DNA from: Marinobacter salexigens
Lineage (GTDB): Bacteria > Pseudomonadota > Gammaproteobacteria > Pseudomonadales > Oleiphilaceae
NCBI RefSeq assembly: GCF_018860765.1
Contig: NZ_JAHKPV010000008.1
Location: 86,182 to 150,181, forward strand
Direction of reading: 5' to 3'
Length of the DNA: 64,000 nucleotides
Under the pieces are notes generated by a model. That model was not told the DNA's origin. It searched no databases and saw nothing but the letters and a program-made list of their open reading frames with translations. Below are positions 1-10,899 of the stretch, one piece after another; position 1 is the first letter of the stretch; each line of letters starts with the position of its first letter. A program made the translations under genes and the position numbers.

Positions 1-803
1 ACGGGTATTCAACAACAGCTCCGAATGCATTGGTTATCTGGGAAGCCCAGTTTGGCGATTTTGCCAACGGTGCTCAGATGGTGATCGACCAGTTCTTGAC
101 CAGTGGCGAACATAAGTGGGGGCGCCTATGCGGGCTCACTCTATTGCTGCCGCACGGCTATGAAGGGCAGGGGCCGGAACACAGTTCTGCGCGCCTAGAA
201 CGTTTCTTGCAGCTCTCTGCAGAACATAATATTCAAGTGTGCGTGCCCACAACGCCCTCGCAGGTCTTCCACATGCTTCGCCGTCAGGTGAAGCGCCCGT
301 TGCGCAAGCCTCTGGTTGCCATCACGCCAAAGAGTTTGTTACGTCACAAGGAGGCCACGTCTGATCTGGACGACCTGACTTCAGGAACCTTCCAGACAGT
401 GCTTCCTGAGAAAGATCTGCCGGAAGCGAAAAAAGTTACCCGAGTTATTCTTTGCAGCGGCAAGGTCTATTATGACCTTCTTGAAAAGAAGAAAACCGAT
501 GAGCGTGAAGACGTTGCGATTGTTCGTATTGAGCAGCTGTATCCGTTCCCGGGTGAAGACTTGGATGAAACTTTGGCGCAGTATCCTAAACTTAAACATG
601 TTGTATGGTGTCAGGAAGAGCCAATGAACCAAGGTGCCTGGTATTGTAGTCAGCACCATATGCGCAATGCTTTGCAGCGCCTGAATCCTAAACTGTACCT
701 TCAGTATGCTGGTCGTGACGCTTCCGCTGCTCCTGCAGCAGGACACATGTCAGTACATATTGAACAGCAGAAAAAACTTGTTAACGACGCGTTTGAAATC
801 TGA
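1..803 (+). CDS. sucA: 2-oxoglutarate dehydrogenase E1 component, C-terminal part (partial)
   Basis: This is the C-terminal 266 residues of the thiamine-diphosphate-dependent E1 subunit, which decarboxylates 2-oxoglutarate and hands the succinyl group to the lipoyl arm of E2. The frame is open from base 3, so the gene begins outside the window. Seen in the sequence: the EAQFGDFANGAQ segment, LLPHGYEGQGPEHSSAR, and a C-terminal WCQEEPMNQGAW stretch, all typical of SucA. It is followed after 25 bases by sucB and then lpd, the standard order of the complex. Internal ATGs (for example base 30) are not the start. I am sure of the family. Confidence 0.97.
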   Translation, partial: GYSTTAPNALVIWEAQFGDFANGAQMVIDQFLTSGEHKWGRLCGLTLLLPHGYEGQGPEHSSARLERFLQLSAEHNIQVCVPTTPSQVFHMLRRQVKRPLRKPLVAITPKSLLRHKEATSDLDDLTSGTFQTVLPEKDLPEAKKVTRVILCSGKVYYDLLEKKKTDEREDVAIVRIEQLYPFPGEDLDETLAQYPKLKHVVWCQEEPMNQGAWYCSQHHMRNALQRLNPKLYLQYAGRDASAAPAAGHMSVHIEQQKKLVNDAFEI

Positions 804-828
804 CGAGCTACCGAACTAAGGAACTGTA

Positions 829-2061
829 ATGTCTACTGAGATTAAAGCCCCCGTATTCCCGGAGTCGGTCGCAGAGGGTACCGTCGCGACCTGGCACAAA
901 CAGCCGGGTGAAGCCTGTTCACGTGACGACCTGATTGTCGATATCGAAACCGACAAAGTGGTTCTTGAAGTTGTTGCCCCAGCTGACGGCGTGATTGAGG
1001 ACATCCTTAAAGGTGAAGGTGATACCGTCCAAAGCGGTGAGGTCATCGGTAAGTTTAAAGAGGGTGCCGTTGGTGATTCCGGCTCCGCAGACAAGAAAGA
1101 GATCAAGGAAAGCCAGTCCGATAAGGCCGAGGCCAAAGAAGAGCAAAGCCAAGACTCTGGCGATGCAATTTTAAGCCCAGCAGCACGTAAGCTGGCGGAA
1201 GAGAATAATGTTGACCCAAGTGCAGTGAAGGGCACGGGTAAAGATGGTCGCGTAACCAAAGAAGATGTTCAGAATCATGTGGATAGCGCAAGCTCCTCAG
1301 GTGGTTCGTCAAAAGCGGCAGCTTCTTCCGCGATGCCCGAAGTAAACGTGTCTGCAGGTGAGCGGCCAGAGAAGCGCGTACCCATGACTCGCCTGCGCGC
1401 CAGCATCGCTAAGCGTCTGGTTAACGCCCAGCAAACCGCGGCCATGCTTACGACGTTCAATGAGGTCGACATGGGCCCCATTATGGAAATGCGCAAGCAG
1501 TATCAGGACAGCTTCGTAAAGCGTCACGATATCAAGCTGGGTTTCATGTCTTTCTTCGCTAAAGCCGCTACCGAAGCACTCAAACGCTTCCCTGCCGTTA
1601 ACGCATCTATCGACGGGAATGACATGGTTTACCACGGCTATCAGGATATCGGCGTTGCCGTATCTACTGATCGTGGTTTGGTTGTGCCAGTAGTTCGCGA
1701 TGTTGATGCTCTAGGCCTTGCCGATATTGAGAAGAAAATCGTCGAGTACGGCACTAAGGCAAAAGGTGGCAAACTTGCGATTGAAGATATGACAGGCGGT
1801 ACCTTTACCATCACTAACGGTGGTATTTTTGGTTCCCTGATTTCTACGCCGATCCTGAATCCCCCTCAAACAGCGATTCTGGGTATGCACAAAATTCAGG
1901 AGCGCCCGATGGCGGTCAACGGCAAGGTGGAGATACGCCCGATGATGTACCTTGCGCTGTCTTATGACCACCGTATGGTCGATGGCAAGGAAGCGGTGCA
2001 GTTCCTTGTGGCCATCAAGGATATGCTTGAGGACCCAGCGCGCATTCTGCTGGACGTGTGA
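829..2061 (+). CDS. sucB: Dihydrolipoyllysine succinyltransferase, E2 of 2-oxoglutarate dehydrogenase
   Basis: This is the core E2 subunit, which moves the succinyl group from its lipoyl arm to CoA. The domains are in the usual order: a lipoyl domain at residues 1-80 with the lipoylated Lys43 in [10 protein letters not shown]; a peripheral-subunit-binding domain at about 114-148 ([11 protein letters not shown]); flexible linkers rich in Ser, Ala and Glu; and the catalytic acyltransferase domain, ending with HRMVDG (His381, Asp385). At 410 residues it is the normal length. An AAGGA ribosome site lies just before the ATG. It sits between sucA and lpd with short gaps, so the three are probably co-transcribed. 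Confidence 0.98.
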   Translation: MSTEIKAPVFPESVAEGTVATWHKQPGEACSRDDLIVDIETDKVVLEVVAPADGVIEDILKGEGDTVQSGEVIGKFKEGAVGDSGSADKKEIKESQSDKAEAKEEQSQDSGDAILSPAARKLAEENNVDPSAVKGTGKDGRVTKEDVQNHVDSASSSGGSSKAAASSAMPEVNVSAGERPEKRVPMTRLRASIAKRLVNAQQTAAMLTTFNEVDMGPIMEMRKQYQDSFVKRHDIKLGFMSFFAKAATEALKRFPAVNASIDGNDMVYHGYQDIGVAVSTDRGLVVPVVRDVDALGLADIEKKIVEYGTKAKGGKLAIEDMTGGTFTITNGGIFGSLISTPILNPPQTAILGMHKIQERPMAVNGKVEIRPMMYLALSYDHRMVDGKEAVQFLVAIKDMLEDPARILLDV

Positions 2062-2066
2062 GCTGA

Positions 2067-3539
<1,473 letters not shown>

Positions 3540-3555
3540 CGCAAACTAGGAAGCG

Positions 3556-3580
3556 GGGGCGCATATTATGGCGCCCCTTT
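3556..3580 (+). terminator. Hairpin after lpd
   Basis: A 7-bp GC-rich stem, GGGGCGC (3556-3562) with GCGCCCC (3571-3577), closes an 8-base loop and is followed by only three Ts. It may end transcription of sucA-sucB-lpd, but the weak T run means read-through into sucCD is likely. Confidence 0.6.
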
Positions 3581-3734
3581 ACTATAAAAAGAGCAGATTT
3601 CCGTTTGCGATCGTGGTGAGCTGAGGTGATCCCCTGCTCACCGAACAGAATTCGCGTATAAGACTCCCTGTCTGGGGAGAAGCGAGTTCACTTCCGTACG
3701 TGGTTATCCTCCATCAAATAGCGGGACATTAACT
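3581..3734 (+). promoter_or_regulatory. Long structured leader of sucCD
   Basis: There are 154 bases between the lpd hairpin and sucC. The region contains a stem GGTGAGC (3615-3621) with GCTCACC (3636-3642), and shortly after it a shorter CTCCC/GGGAG stem near 3663-3678. A conserved sucC RNA motif is known from gammaproteobacterial sucC leaders, and this leader is in the right place to be one. I could not match it to that motif in detail, so the assignment is an inference. Confidence 0.4.
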
Positions 3735-4901
3735 ATGAATTTGCATGAATATCAGGGCAAGCAGCTTTTTGCTGAATATGGCCTGCCCGTATCCCAAGGC
3801 ATTGCCTGTGATACTCCGAAAGATGCGGTTGCAGCCGCTGATGAAATTGGCGGCGATGCATGGGTGGTTAAAGCTCAGGTGCACGCAGGTGGCCGTGGTA
3901 AGGCTGGCGGTGTAAAGCTGGTGAAAAGCAAAGACGAGATTCGTGAGTTTGCTGAAAAGTGGCTGGGCAAGAATCTAGTTACCTACCAGACCGATGAAAA
4001 CGGTCAGCCGGTGAGCAAAATTCTGGTAGAGTCCTTAACCGATATCGATCAGGAACTTTATTTGGGTGCGGTTGTTGACCGTGGTAGCCGTCGTATCGTC
4101 TTTATGGCCTCCACCGAAGGCGGTGTTGAGATTGAGACGGTTGCCGAGGAAACTCCGGAAAAAATCCTTCGAGCAGAGATCGATCCTTTGGTAGGCGCAC
4201 AGCCATACCAAGGTCGTGAACTGGCGTTCAAGCTTGGTCTTGAAGGTAAGCAGATTGGCCAGTTCACCAAAATTTTTATGGGTCTGGCAAAATTGTTTGA
4301 AGATCGTGACCTTGCTCTGCTGGAAATTAACCCGCTAGTTATCACCCCAGCCGGTGACTTGCACTGTCTAGACGCCAAAATTGGTGTTGATGGCAACGCA
4401 CTGTATCGCCAGAAAAAGATTCAGGAAATGCACGACCCTTCTCAGGAAGACTCCCGCGAAGCGGAGGCTGCCAAATGGGAACTCAACTATGTAGCGCTTG
4501 ATGGAAACATCGGCTGCATGGTTAACGGCGCCGGCCTTGCCATGGGAACCATGGATATTATCAAGCTCTCCGGTGGTCGTCCCGCCAACTTCCTGGACGT
4601 TGGTGGCGGCGCAACCAAGGAGCGCGTTTCAGAAGCGTTTAAGATCATTCTTTCCGACGACGCAGTACAAGCCGTTCTGGTAAACATTTTCGGTGGTATT
4701 GTGCGTTGTGACATGATCGCTGAAGGCATTATTGGTGCGGTTAAAGAAGTAGGTGTTAAGGTTCCTGTGGTTGTGCGTCTTGAAGGTAACAACGCTGAGA
4801 AAGGCACCAAGGTTCTTGCTGAAAGTGGCCTGAACATTATCGCCGCCACCAGTCTGGCGGATGCTGCAGAGCAAGTTGTTAAAGCCGCAGGGGGTAAATA
4901 A
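3735..4901 (+). CDS. sucC: Succinyl-CoA synthetase (ADP-forming), beta subunit
   Basis: The beta subunit carries the ATP-grasp nucleotide-binding domain and, with SucD, converts succinyl-CoA, ADP and phosphate to succinate, ATP and CoA. The protein is 388 residues, the same as the E. coli subunit. It starts [20 protein letters not shown], typical of the family, and has the ATP-grasp core ([15 protein letters not shown]) and the C-terminal flavodoxin-like half with [11 protein letters not shown] and [10 protein letters not shown]. The stop codon overlaps the sucD start by one base (TAATG), so the two subunits are translationally coupled. Confidence 0.98.
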   Translation: MNLHEYQGKQLFAEYGLPVSQGIACDTPKDAVAAADEIGGDAWVVKAQVHAGGRGKAGGVKLVKSKDEIREFAEKWLGKNLVTYQTDENGQPVSKILVESLTDIDQELYLGAVVDRGSRRIVFMASTEGGVEIETVAEETPEKILRAEIDPLVGAQPYQGRELAFKLGLEGKQIGQFTKIFMGLAKLFEDRDLALLEINPLVITPAGDLHCLDAKIGVDGNALYRQKKIQEMHDPSQEDSREAEAAKWELNYVALDGNIGCMVNGAGLAMGTMDIIKLSGGRPANFLDVGGGATKERVSEAFKIILSDDAVQAVLVNIFGGIVRCDMIAEGIIGAVKEVGVKVPVVVRLEGNNAEKGTKVLAESGLNIIAATSLADAAEQVVKAAGGK

Positions 4902-5773
4902 TGAGCATCCTGATCAATAAAGACACCAAAGTTATCTGCCAAGGCTTTACCGGCGCACAGGGTACCTTTCACTCTGAACAGGCTATTGAATACGGCACTA
5001 AAATGGTTGGTGGCGTAAGCCCAGGTAAGGGTGGCACTGAACATTTGGGGTTGCCAGTATTCAATACCGTGCGTGAAGCAGTAGAACAAACCGGAGCTCA
5101 GGCTACCGTAATCTACGTTCCTGCACCCTTCTGTAAAGACGCGATCATTGAAGCGGCTGATGCGGGCCTTGAACTGATTGTGTGCATCACAGAAGGCATT
5201 CCGACCATCGATATGCTGTACGCCAAAGAATATGTTGATCGCAAAGGCGTTCGCATGATCGGTCCCAACTGCCCGGGCGTCATCACGCCGGGTGAGTGCA
5301 AGATCGGTATCATGCCAGGGCATATCCATAAGCCTGGTAAAGTCGGTATCGTATCTCGTTCCGGTACCCTGACTTACGAAGCGGTCAAGCAGACCACCGA
5401 TTTTGGCTATGGTCAGTCTACCTGTGTGGGCATCGGTGGTGATCCGATTCCGGGTTCCAACTTCATCGATATCCTCCAGTTGCTGCAGAATGATCCGCAG
5501 ACAGAAGCGATTGTGATGATTGGTGAGATCGGCGGTACCGCTGAAGAAGAAGCGGCTGCTTTCATCAAAGAAAATGTCACTAAGCCAGTGGTTGCCTACA
5601 TTGCCGGTGTTACAGCACCTCCAGGCAAGCGTATGGGCCACGCCGGCGCTATCATCTCTGGTGGTAAAGGCACAGCGGACGAAAAGTTCGCAGCTCTGAA
5701 CGATGCCGGTGTGAAAACCGTGCGCAGTTTGGCCGAGATTGGCAAGGCTCTGAAGGAAGTAACTGGCTGGTAA
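4901..5773 (+). CDS. sucD: Succinyl-CoA synthetase, alpha subunit
   Basis: The alpha subunit binds CoA in its N-terminal Rossmann domain and carries the phosphorylated histidine, here His247 in [14 protein letters not shown]. At 290 residues it is the normal length. Other family marks are [16 protein letters not shown] near the N-terminus and [20 protein letters not shown] in the middle. It overlaps sucC by one base and is followed by a strong terminator, so sucCD is a two-gene transcription unit with its own leader. Confidence 0.98.
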   Translation: MSILINKDTKVICQGFTGAQGTFHSEQAIEYGTKMVGGVSPGKGGTEHLGLPVFNTVREAVEQTGAQATVIYVPAPFCKDAIIEAADAGLELIVCITEGIPTIDMLYAKEYVDRKGVRMIGPNCPGVITPGECKIGIMPGHIHKPGKVGIVSRSGTLTYEAVKQTTDFGYGQSTCVGIGGDPIPGSNFIDILQLLQNDPQTEAIVMIGEIGGTAEEEAAAFIKENVTKPVVAYIAGVTAPPGKRMGHAGAIISGGKGTADEKFAALNDAGVKTVRSLAEIGKALKEVTGW

Positions 5774-5789
5774 GCTAGTTTCTTTCAAT

Positions 5790-5828
5790 AAAACCCCCGT
5801 TTCTGTTCTGCAGAGCGGGGGTTTTTTA
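5790..5828 (+). terminator. Rho-independent terminator after sucCD
   Basis: AAAACCCCCG (5790-5799) pairs with CGGGGGTTTT (5816-5825). The stem is followed by a T run. This is a strong terminator, 16 bases after the sucD stop. Confidence 0.93.
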
Positions 5829-5892
5829 TTTATAATGCTGGGTCGCCTCGTTTAGTATGGGCGCATTCCATTTAAAAGAAGGAGTTTGTGCT

Positions 5893-7107
5893 TTGAGTTC
5901 AGTAGATTCCCAGCAACGGGTTTTGTCCGGTATGCGTCCCACCGGCAAGCTTCACCTTGGCCACTATCACGGTGTGCTGAAAAACTGGGTGAAACTCCAG
6001 CACGAATTTGAGTGCTTCTTCTTCATTGCCGACTGGCATGCCCTGACCACGCAATACGATGATCCGTCTGGTATTGAGCAAAGTGTCTGGGATATGGTAA
6101 TTGATTGGTTGGCGTCAGGGGTTAACCCTGGTTCCTCCACTATGTTTATCCAGTCTCAGGTACCTGAACACGCAGAATTGCATCTGCTTCTGTCCATGAT
6201 CACACCGCTGGGCTGGCTGGAGCGCATTCCCACTTATAAGGATCAGCAGGAAAAGCTGCGGGAAAAGGACCTAGCAACTTACGGGTTCCTAGGCTATCCA
6301 TTGCTTCAGACCGCCGACATATTGATGTATCGCGCAGGTAAAGTGCCTGTGGGTGCCGACCAGGTTTCTCACGTTGAAATCACCCGGGAGATCGCTCGCC
6401 GGTTCAACCATATTTACGGTCGCGAGCCCGGTTTTGAGGAACAGGCGGAATCAGCCATCGTGAAGATGGGCAAGAAAAACGCCAAGCTTTATCGCACCCT
6501 CAAAAAGCGCTATCAGGAAGAGGGCGACATGGAGGCGCTGGAAACTGCCCGTGCCTTGCTAATGGAGCAGCAAAATATTTCCCTTGGGGATCGTGAGCGC
6601 CTATACGGTTTCATCGAGGGAGGCGGCAAGATTATATTGCCTGAGCCTCAGCCTCTGCTAACACCGGAGTCGAAAATGCCTGGGCTGGATGGGCAAAAGA
6701 TGTCCAAATCCTATAATAACTATATTGGTTTGCGGGAAGAGCCGGATAGTGTGGCGCAGAAAGTTCGCACCATGCAGACCGACCCACAGAGAGTTCGCCG
6801 TACAGATCCGGGAGAGCCTGAGAAATGCCCGGTGTGGGGGCTCCACAAAGTTTATTCGGATGAAACCACCAAAGAGTGGGTTCAGACTGGGTGTCGCAGT
6901 GCCGGTATAGGCTGTCTTGACTGCAAAAAGCCATTGATTGACGCAATTCTGGAAGAGCAACGTCCGTTGCGCGAAAGGGCTCTTGAATACGAAGCTAGCC
7001 CCGACCTTGTTCATTCCATTCTTCAGGAAGGCCGTGAGCACGCGCGGGATGCGGCCAGAGATACACTTGAGGAAGTTCGGACCGCAATGGGATTGAGCTA
7101 TCGATAA
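5893..7107 (+). CDS. trpS: Tryptophanyl-tRNA synthetase
   Basis: This class I synthetase charges tRNA-Trp. From the chosen start it has 404 residues, longer than the roughly 334-residue E. coli enzyme, because of a charged insert around residues 190-255 before the KMSKS loop. That long form is common in Pseudomonas relatives. The HIGH-like motif is HLGH (21-24) and the KMSKS loop is at 269-273. I chose the TTG at 5893 because AAGGAG ends 8 bases before it. The ATG at 5857 in the same frame has no ribosome site and would add residues unlike the family. It is followed closely by scpA. Confidence 0.93.
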   Translation: MSSVDSQQRVLSGMRPTGKLHLGHYHGVLKNWVKLQHEFECFFFIADWHALTTQYDDPSGIEQSVWDMVIDWLASGVNPGSSTMFIQSQVPEHAELHLLLSMITPLGWLERIPTYKDQQEKLREKDLATYGFLGYPLLQTADILMYRAGKVPVGADQVSHVEITREIARRFNHIYGREPGFEEQAESAIVKMGKKNAKLYRTLKKRYQEEGDMEALETARALLMEQQNISLGDRERLYGFIEGGGKIILPEPQPLLTPESKMPGLDGQKMSKSYNNYIGLREEPDSVAQKVRTMQTDPQRVRRTDPGEPEKCPVWGLHKVYSDETTKEWVQTGCRSAGIGCLDCKKPLIDAILEEQRPLRERALEYEASPDLVHSILQEGREHARDAARDTLEEVRTAMGLSYR

Positions 7108-7168
7108 CCCAGATCAGACACCATTAGCGCGGGTATCAGGGAAGGCGGTTGTTGACCTTCCCAGTGAT

Positions 7169-7891
7169 TTGTATATCCCGCCAGATGCCCTTGCAGTATT
7201 TCTTGAGGCCTTCGAGGGGCCTCTTGACCTGTTGCTTTATCTCATACGACGCCAGAACATGGATATTCTGGATATAGATGTTAGTGAGATAACCCGGCAG
7301 TACATGGAGTACATCGGAGCTGTTGAAGCCATGCGCTTTGAGCTGGCTGCGGAATACCTCGTTATGGCAGCCACGCTAGCGGAGATAAAATCCCGCATGC
7401 TTCTGCCAAGGCACGAAGCCGACGAAGATGAAGAGGTAGATCCCCGTGCAGAGCTGATTCGAAGGTTGCAACAATACGAACGCTTCAAGAAGGCCGCGGA
7501 AGATATTGATTCACTGCCTCGCATGGAGCGCGACACCTTCGCCGTATCTGCATCCTTACCGAAGCTGCCATCCAGCCAAGTGCATCCAGATGTTGATATG
7601 CGGGACCTTCTTCTTGCGCTTCAGGGTGTACTGAATCGGGCTGACCTGTTTACCAGTCACCATGTAGAAAGAGAAAGGTTGTCTACCAGAGAGCGAATGT
7701 CCGCCATTTTGTCTGTATTGCGGGATGACCAGTTTGTCACCTTCCAGAGCCTGTTTACCATTGAGGAAGGTCGGCTTGGAGTGGTTGTGACTTTTCTAGC
7801 TACCCTCGAACTGGTTAAAGAACAGTTGATAGAAGTGGTTCAAGCTGAGGTGTTGGGCCCGATCCACGTACGTGCGCGAGCTGCGCGCTAA
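7169..7891 (+). CDS. scpA: Segregation and condensation protein A
   Basis: ScpA is the kleisin that bridges the two Smc heads in bacterial condensin. The sequence FLEAFEGPLDLLLYLIRRQ near the N-terminus is the kleisin signature, followed by an ITRQYMEYI helix, an acidic middle (EADEDEEVD) and a C-terminal winged helix. The start is uncertain. TTG at 7169 is the first usual start codon, yet it has no good ribosome site, and the frame stays open upstream to a stop at 7094 with coding-like sequence (VSGKAVVDLPSDL). It is followed by scpB 45 bases on; the partner smc lies at 11585. Confidence 0.93.
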   Translation: MYIPPDALAVFLEAFEGPLDLLLYLIRRQNMDILDIDVSEITRQYMEYIGAVEAMRFELAAEYLVMAATLAEIKSRMLLPRHEADEDEEVDPRAELIRRLQQYERFKKAAEDIDSLPRMERDTFAVSASLPKLPSSQVHPDVDMRDLLLALQGVLNRADLFTSHHVERERLSTRERMSAILSVLRDDQFVTFQSLFTIEEGRLGVVVTFLATLELVKEQLIEVVQAEVLGPIHVRARAAR

Positions 7892-7936
7892 AAGATTTCG
7901 TATTGGAAAGCGGCATAGAGAAACCGGATAGCCATC

Positions 7937-8578
7937 ATGAACGAAGAAGAGCTCTCGAGAATTCAGGCAATTGCCGAGGCTGCATTGCTCGCAGCAGGCA
8001 AGCCTCTTCCCCTTGAACAGCTAAGAGAGCTCTTTGCGGAGGATGAGCGCCCGGCACGGCAAGTTATGGAGCATGCCATGATGCTGCTTGGCAACGCATG
8101 CGAAGGCCGAGGTTTCGAACTCCGTAAAGTGGCCAGTGGCTACCGTCTTCAAATTCGGGAAGAGTTTGCTCCTTGGGTTAGTCGGCTATTTGAGGAAAAA
8201 CCCCAGCGCTACTCTCGTGCTTTGCTGGAAACTCTTGCCCTGATTGCCTATCGACAGCCCATCACCCGCGGTGAGATTGAAGACATCCGCGGTGTTGCGG
8301 TAAGCAGCAATATCATTCGTACCTTACTTGAGCGAGAGTGGGTGCGTGTTGTTGGGCATAGAGACGTTCCAGGCCGACCGGCAATGTACGCGACAACACG
8401 GCAATTTCTCGATTATTTCAGTCTTTCCGGCTTGGGCCAGTTGCCTCCGTTATCCGAGATCCGCGATCTCGAAGAAATTGGCCGGGAAGTTGAAAAGAAT
8501 ATGCAGGCTGAGATTGAGTTCGACTCAGCACAGGCGAAGCCAGCGGGCGACAACCCGCCAGACCAGACATTTCACTGA
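7937..8578 (+). CDS. scpB: Segregation and condensation protein B
   Basis: ScpB binds ScpA as a dimer and completes the Smc-ScpAB condensin that organises and separates the chromosomes. The 213 residues hold two winged-helix domains; RGVAVSSNIIRTLLEREWV and the PGRPAMYATT segment are typical. The C-terminal tail is low-complexity and polar. It lies between scpA and rluB, the order found in many gammaproteobacteria, and is probably in the same operon. Confidence 0.95.
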   Translation: MNEEELSRIQAIAEAALLAAGKPLPLEQLRELFAEDERPARQVMEHAMMLLGNACEGRGFELRKVASGYRLQIREEFAPWVSRLFEEKPQRYSRALLETLALIAYRQPITRGEIEDIRGVAVSSNIIRTLLEREWVRVVGHRDVPGRPAMYATTRQFLDYFSLSGLGQLPPLSEIRDLEEIGREVEKNMQAEIEFDSAQAKPAGDNPPDQTFH

Positions 8579-8617
8579 TACCATTCGGGTATCAGTCAGC
8601 GATTAAGGATTATGTTC

Positions 8618-9643
8618 ATGGCGTCAGAACGCCCCGGAAGAAAGCCAAAACCGACCGCAAAGCCGGTTACCGACGCGGTTACTAACGACGGCCCGGAGCG
8701 GATTCAGAAACTCCTTGCCCGGGCTGGAATCGGCTCGCGTCGAGAGATTGAAGGCTGGATGGAAGCTGGCCGACTTACGGTAAATGGTGAGATAGTGGCA
8801 CCGGGCCAGAAAGCCACTGTAAACGACCGCTTTGAACTGGACGAAAAACGGCTGGAAGTTGCAGCGGCAGCCGTTACTGTACGTCGCGTTCTTATCTACA
8901 ACAAGCCGGAAGGCGAGGTAACCACCCGTAAAGACCCAGAAGGTCGTCCAACGGTGTTCGACCGTCTACCGAGGCTGAAGGATAACCGGTGGATCTCAAT
9001 CGGTCGGTTGGATATCAACACCACAGGGCTCGTACTGTTTACCACTGACGGTGAACTGGCTAACCGTTTGATGCATCCCTCTAGCCAAATTGACCGTGAG
9101 TACGCAGTACGGGTTTTTGGTGAGGTCGATGATGCCATGATTGAGCGCCTGATGACGGGCGTGCTGCTTGAGGATGGCATGGCAAAGTTCAGCGATATCA
9201 GTCCTGCTGGCGGCAGTGGAATAAATCGGTGGTTCCATGTGACGCTTTTGGAAGGCCGTAATCGCGAAGTTAGGCGTCTGTGGGAGTCGCAGGGCGTCCG
9301 CGTAAGCCGTCTTAAACGAGTGCGCTATGGCCCAGTTTTCCTGCCTAGCAGGCTGACGCTGGGTAAATGGGAAGAGCTGGATCAGAAGGCAGTCGATACC
9401 ATTAGTGGTACTGTTGGACTGACCTCGATCGACATACCCCAGAAAACCCCTGATGAACAAGCCGCGCACGATCGCCTAAGAAGGAAAAGCCCGAGCGGAG
9501 GGGGCAAGAAAGCGGGAGGTCGGCGCTGGGATGTCAGCGATACAAAACCTGCGCGCAAAGGCGGCTCTGAAAAGCTCCGTGGAGGCGCTAGCAAACCTCA
9601 AAGAGGCTCTGGCCGGCCTCGCAAGTCGCATTCCGACAGATAA
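8618..9643 (+). CDS. rluB: 23S rRNA pseudouridine(2605) synthase
   Basis: RluB makes pseudouridine 2605 in 23S rRNA. It has an N-terminal S4 RNA-binding domain (about residues 26-74, with LLARAGIGSRREIEGW) and a RsuA-type catalytic domain with the aspartate in GRLDINTTGL (Asp132). The last roughly 60 residues are a basic Lys/Arg/Gly-rich tail. I chose the ATG at 8618 because AAGGA at 8605-8609 is 8 bases upstream; the ATG at 8612 is too close. It follows scpB with a 39-base gap. Confidence 0.93.
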   Translation: MASERPGRKPKPTAKPVTDAVTNDGPERIQKLLARAGIGSRREIEGWMEAGRLTVNGEIVAPGQKATVNDRFELDEKRLEVAAAAVTVRRVLIYNKPEGEVTTRKDPEGRPTVFDRLPRLKDNRWISIGRLDINTTGLVLFTTDGELANRLMHPSSQIDREYAVRVFGEVDDAMIERLMTGVLLEDGMAKFSDISPAGGSGINRWFHVTLLEGRNREVRRLWESQGVRVSRLKRVRYGPVFLPSRLTLGKWEELDQKAVDTISGTVGLTSIDIPQKTPDEQAAHDRLRRKSPSGGGKKAGGRRWDVSDTKPARKGGSEKLRGGASKPQRGSGRPRKSHSDR

Positions 9644-9685
9644 ATTGTGAGGTATATAGCCTGACTGCCTCTTGGCTCAGGCTAT

Positions 9686-10612
9686 TCAACCGATGCTGGC
9701 AAAAACCCGAGTGCAGTTCCTGCCGTGATCTTTCGCTCTGTACAATGCCTCGTCGGCACGGGCTATCCACTGGCTTGCACCTTCTTCTGGCAGATGTGTG
9801 GCGACACCACAACTGATGGTTACGGAGAGTGAGGTTCCACCGCAATCAACGTTTAAATCCGCGACAGTGCTGCGTACACGTTCGGCAACGTCCCGTGCTT
9901 CCTGTTCGCCAGTGTGCGGTAGCAAAATGGCGAATTCCTCACCGCCAAACCGGTAAACGCTATCCGAGTTTCTGATTGCACTCCCCAGAGCTTCTGCTGT
10001 CATTCGCAGTACATGGTCACCCACAACATGCCCATGCTGGTCGTTGACTGATTTGAAATGGTCTAGATCGCATAGAATTAATGAGTACTCTTCGTCATGT
10101 CGGTCTGAAAGCAAGCTTGCGCGTTGAAGGTGTTCATCCAGTGCTCTCTTGTTCGGGATGGATGTCAGCGAATCTGTCAGTGCCGCTTGCTCAATGGCAA
10201 TAAATTGGCAGGCGTTGCGTAAGGGGCAGACAGCCGCGCTGATAAACATCTCAATACCCTGCAGTTCTTCATCAGAAAACTTCTGCCGACGGTTGAGGGT
10301 GAGAGTGCCGTAGCATATGCCTTCCAGATTTAGGCGATATTCGCAACGGTGTGGGCCGCCCATTCCGGTTGCAAACACAAAGTCGCGGTGCCCAAGCTGA
10401 TGGCGATAGTTCAAAGCGTCGAACGGAATAGTTCCGCGCAATTCTTCTGCCAGAATACCAAGCTGGGTTTCCAGAGAGAGTGTAGTGGATAGGCGCCGCG
10501 TTAGTCTTGTGAGAGGGTCAGGGGTATTTGACCATCCCTCAAACGCCTGCCGAAGTGCAGCCAGATCTTTTGGCTGAGTGGTGGTTCGCTGTATCGAGGG
10601 TATGTTTTTCAC
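9686..10612 (-). CDS. Diguanylate cyclase (GGDEF domain)
   Basis: The protein makes cyclic di-GMP from two GTP. Residues 1-130 are a sensory, GAF-like region. The GGDEF domain follows (about 145-300) with an intact active-site loop RFGGEEF and the GTP-binding ILCDLDHFKSVND. An inhibitory I-site, RNSD, lies five residues before the GGEEF, so product inhibition is expected. No membrane segment is seen, so it is cytoplasmic. It converges on rluB from the opposite strand and stands alone; the signal it senses is not known. Confidence 0.92.
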   Translation of the reverse strand: MKNIPSIQRTTTQPKDLAALRQAFEGWSNTPDPLTRLTRRLSTTLSLETQLGILAEELRGTIPFDALNYRHQLGHRDFVFATGMGGPHRCEYRLNLEGICYGTLTLNRRQKFSDEELQGIEMFISAAVCPLRNACQFIAIEQAALTDSLTSIPNKRALDEHLQRASLLSDRHDEEYSLILCDLDHFKSVNDQHGHVVGDHVLRMTAEALGSAIRNSDSVYRFGGEEFAILLPHTGEQEARDVAERVRSTVADLNVDCGGTSLSVTISCGVATHLPEEGASQWIARADEALYRAKDHGRNCTRVFASIG

Positions 10613-10899
10613 TACGGCTCACTCTCTTTCAAAGTGTATCAGTGCTTTTCATGAGTTAAGCATTGTTTATGCCATGTAAAAAATATGTATTAATGACAGG
10701 CAGATAAAGAGATAATCTAAAGTGGATTAGCTGAAGAATTTTCAACTGACTACGCAGGCGTCAAAAATACGGCAAGCTTCTTCCTACCGCGGCACGCACG
10801 GGGGGTGAAAAGCATCTCTAAGGGGTGGGGATGAAGAATCCCTGTGGTAAACTGACGGACTTGTTTTCGCGCTTTTTTCAGAAGTGAGCACTATTTCGT

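Noticed and set aside
4487..5788. A long 433-codon frame on the minus strand opposite sucC and sucD
   Set aside because: It runs wholly antisense to two certain genes, has no family similarity in its translation, and arises from the codon bias of the sense strand.
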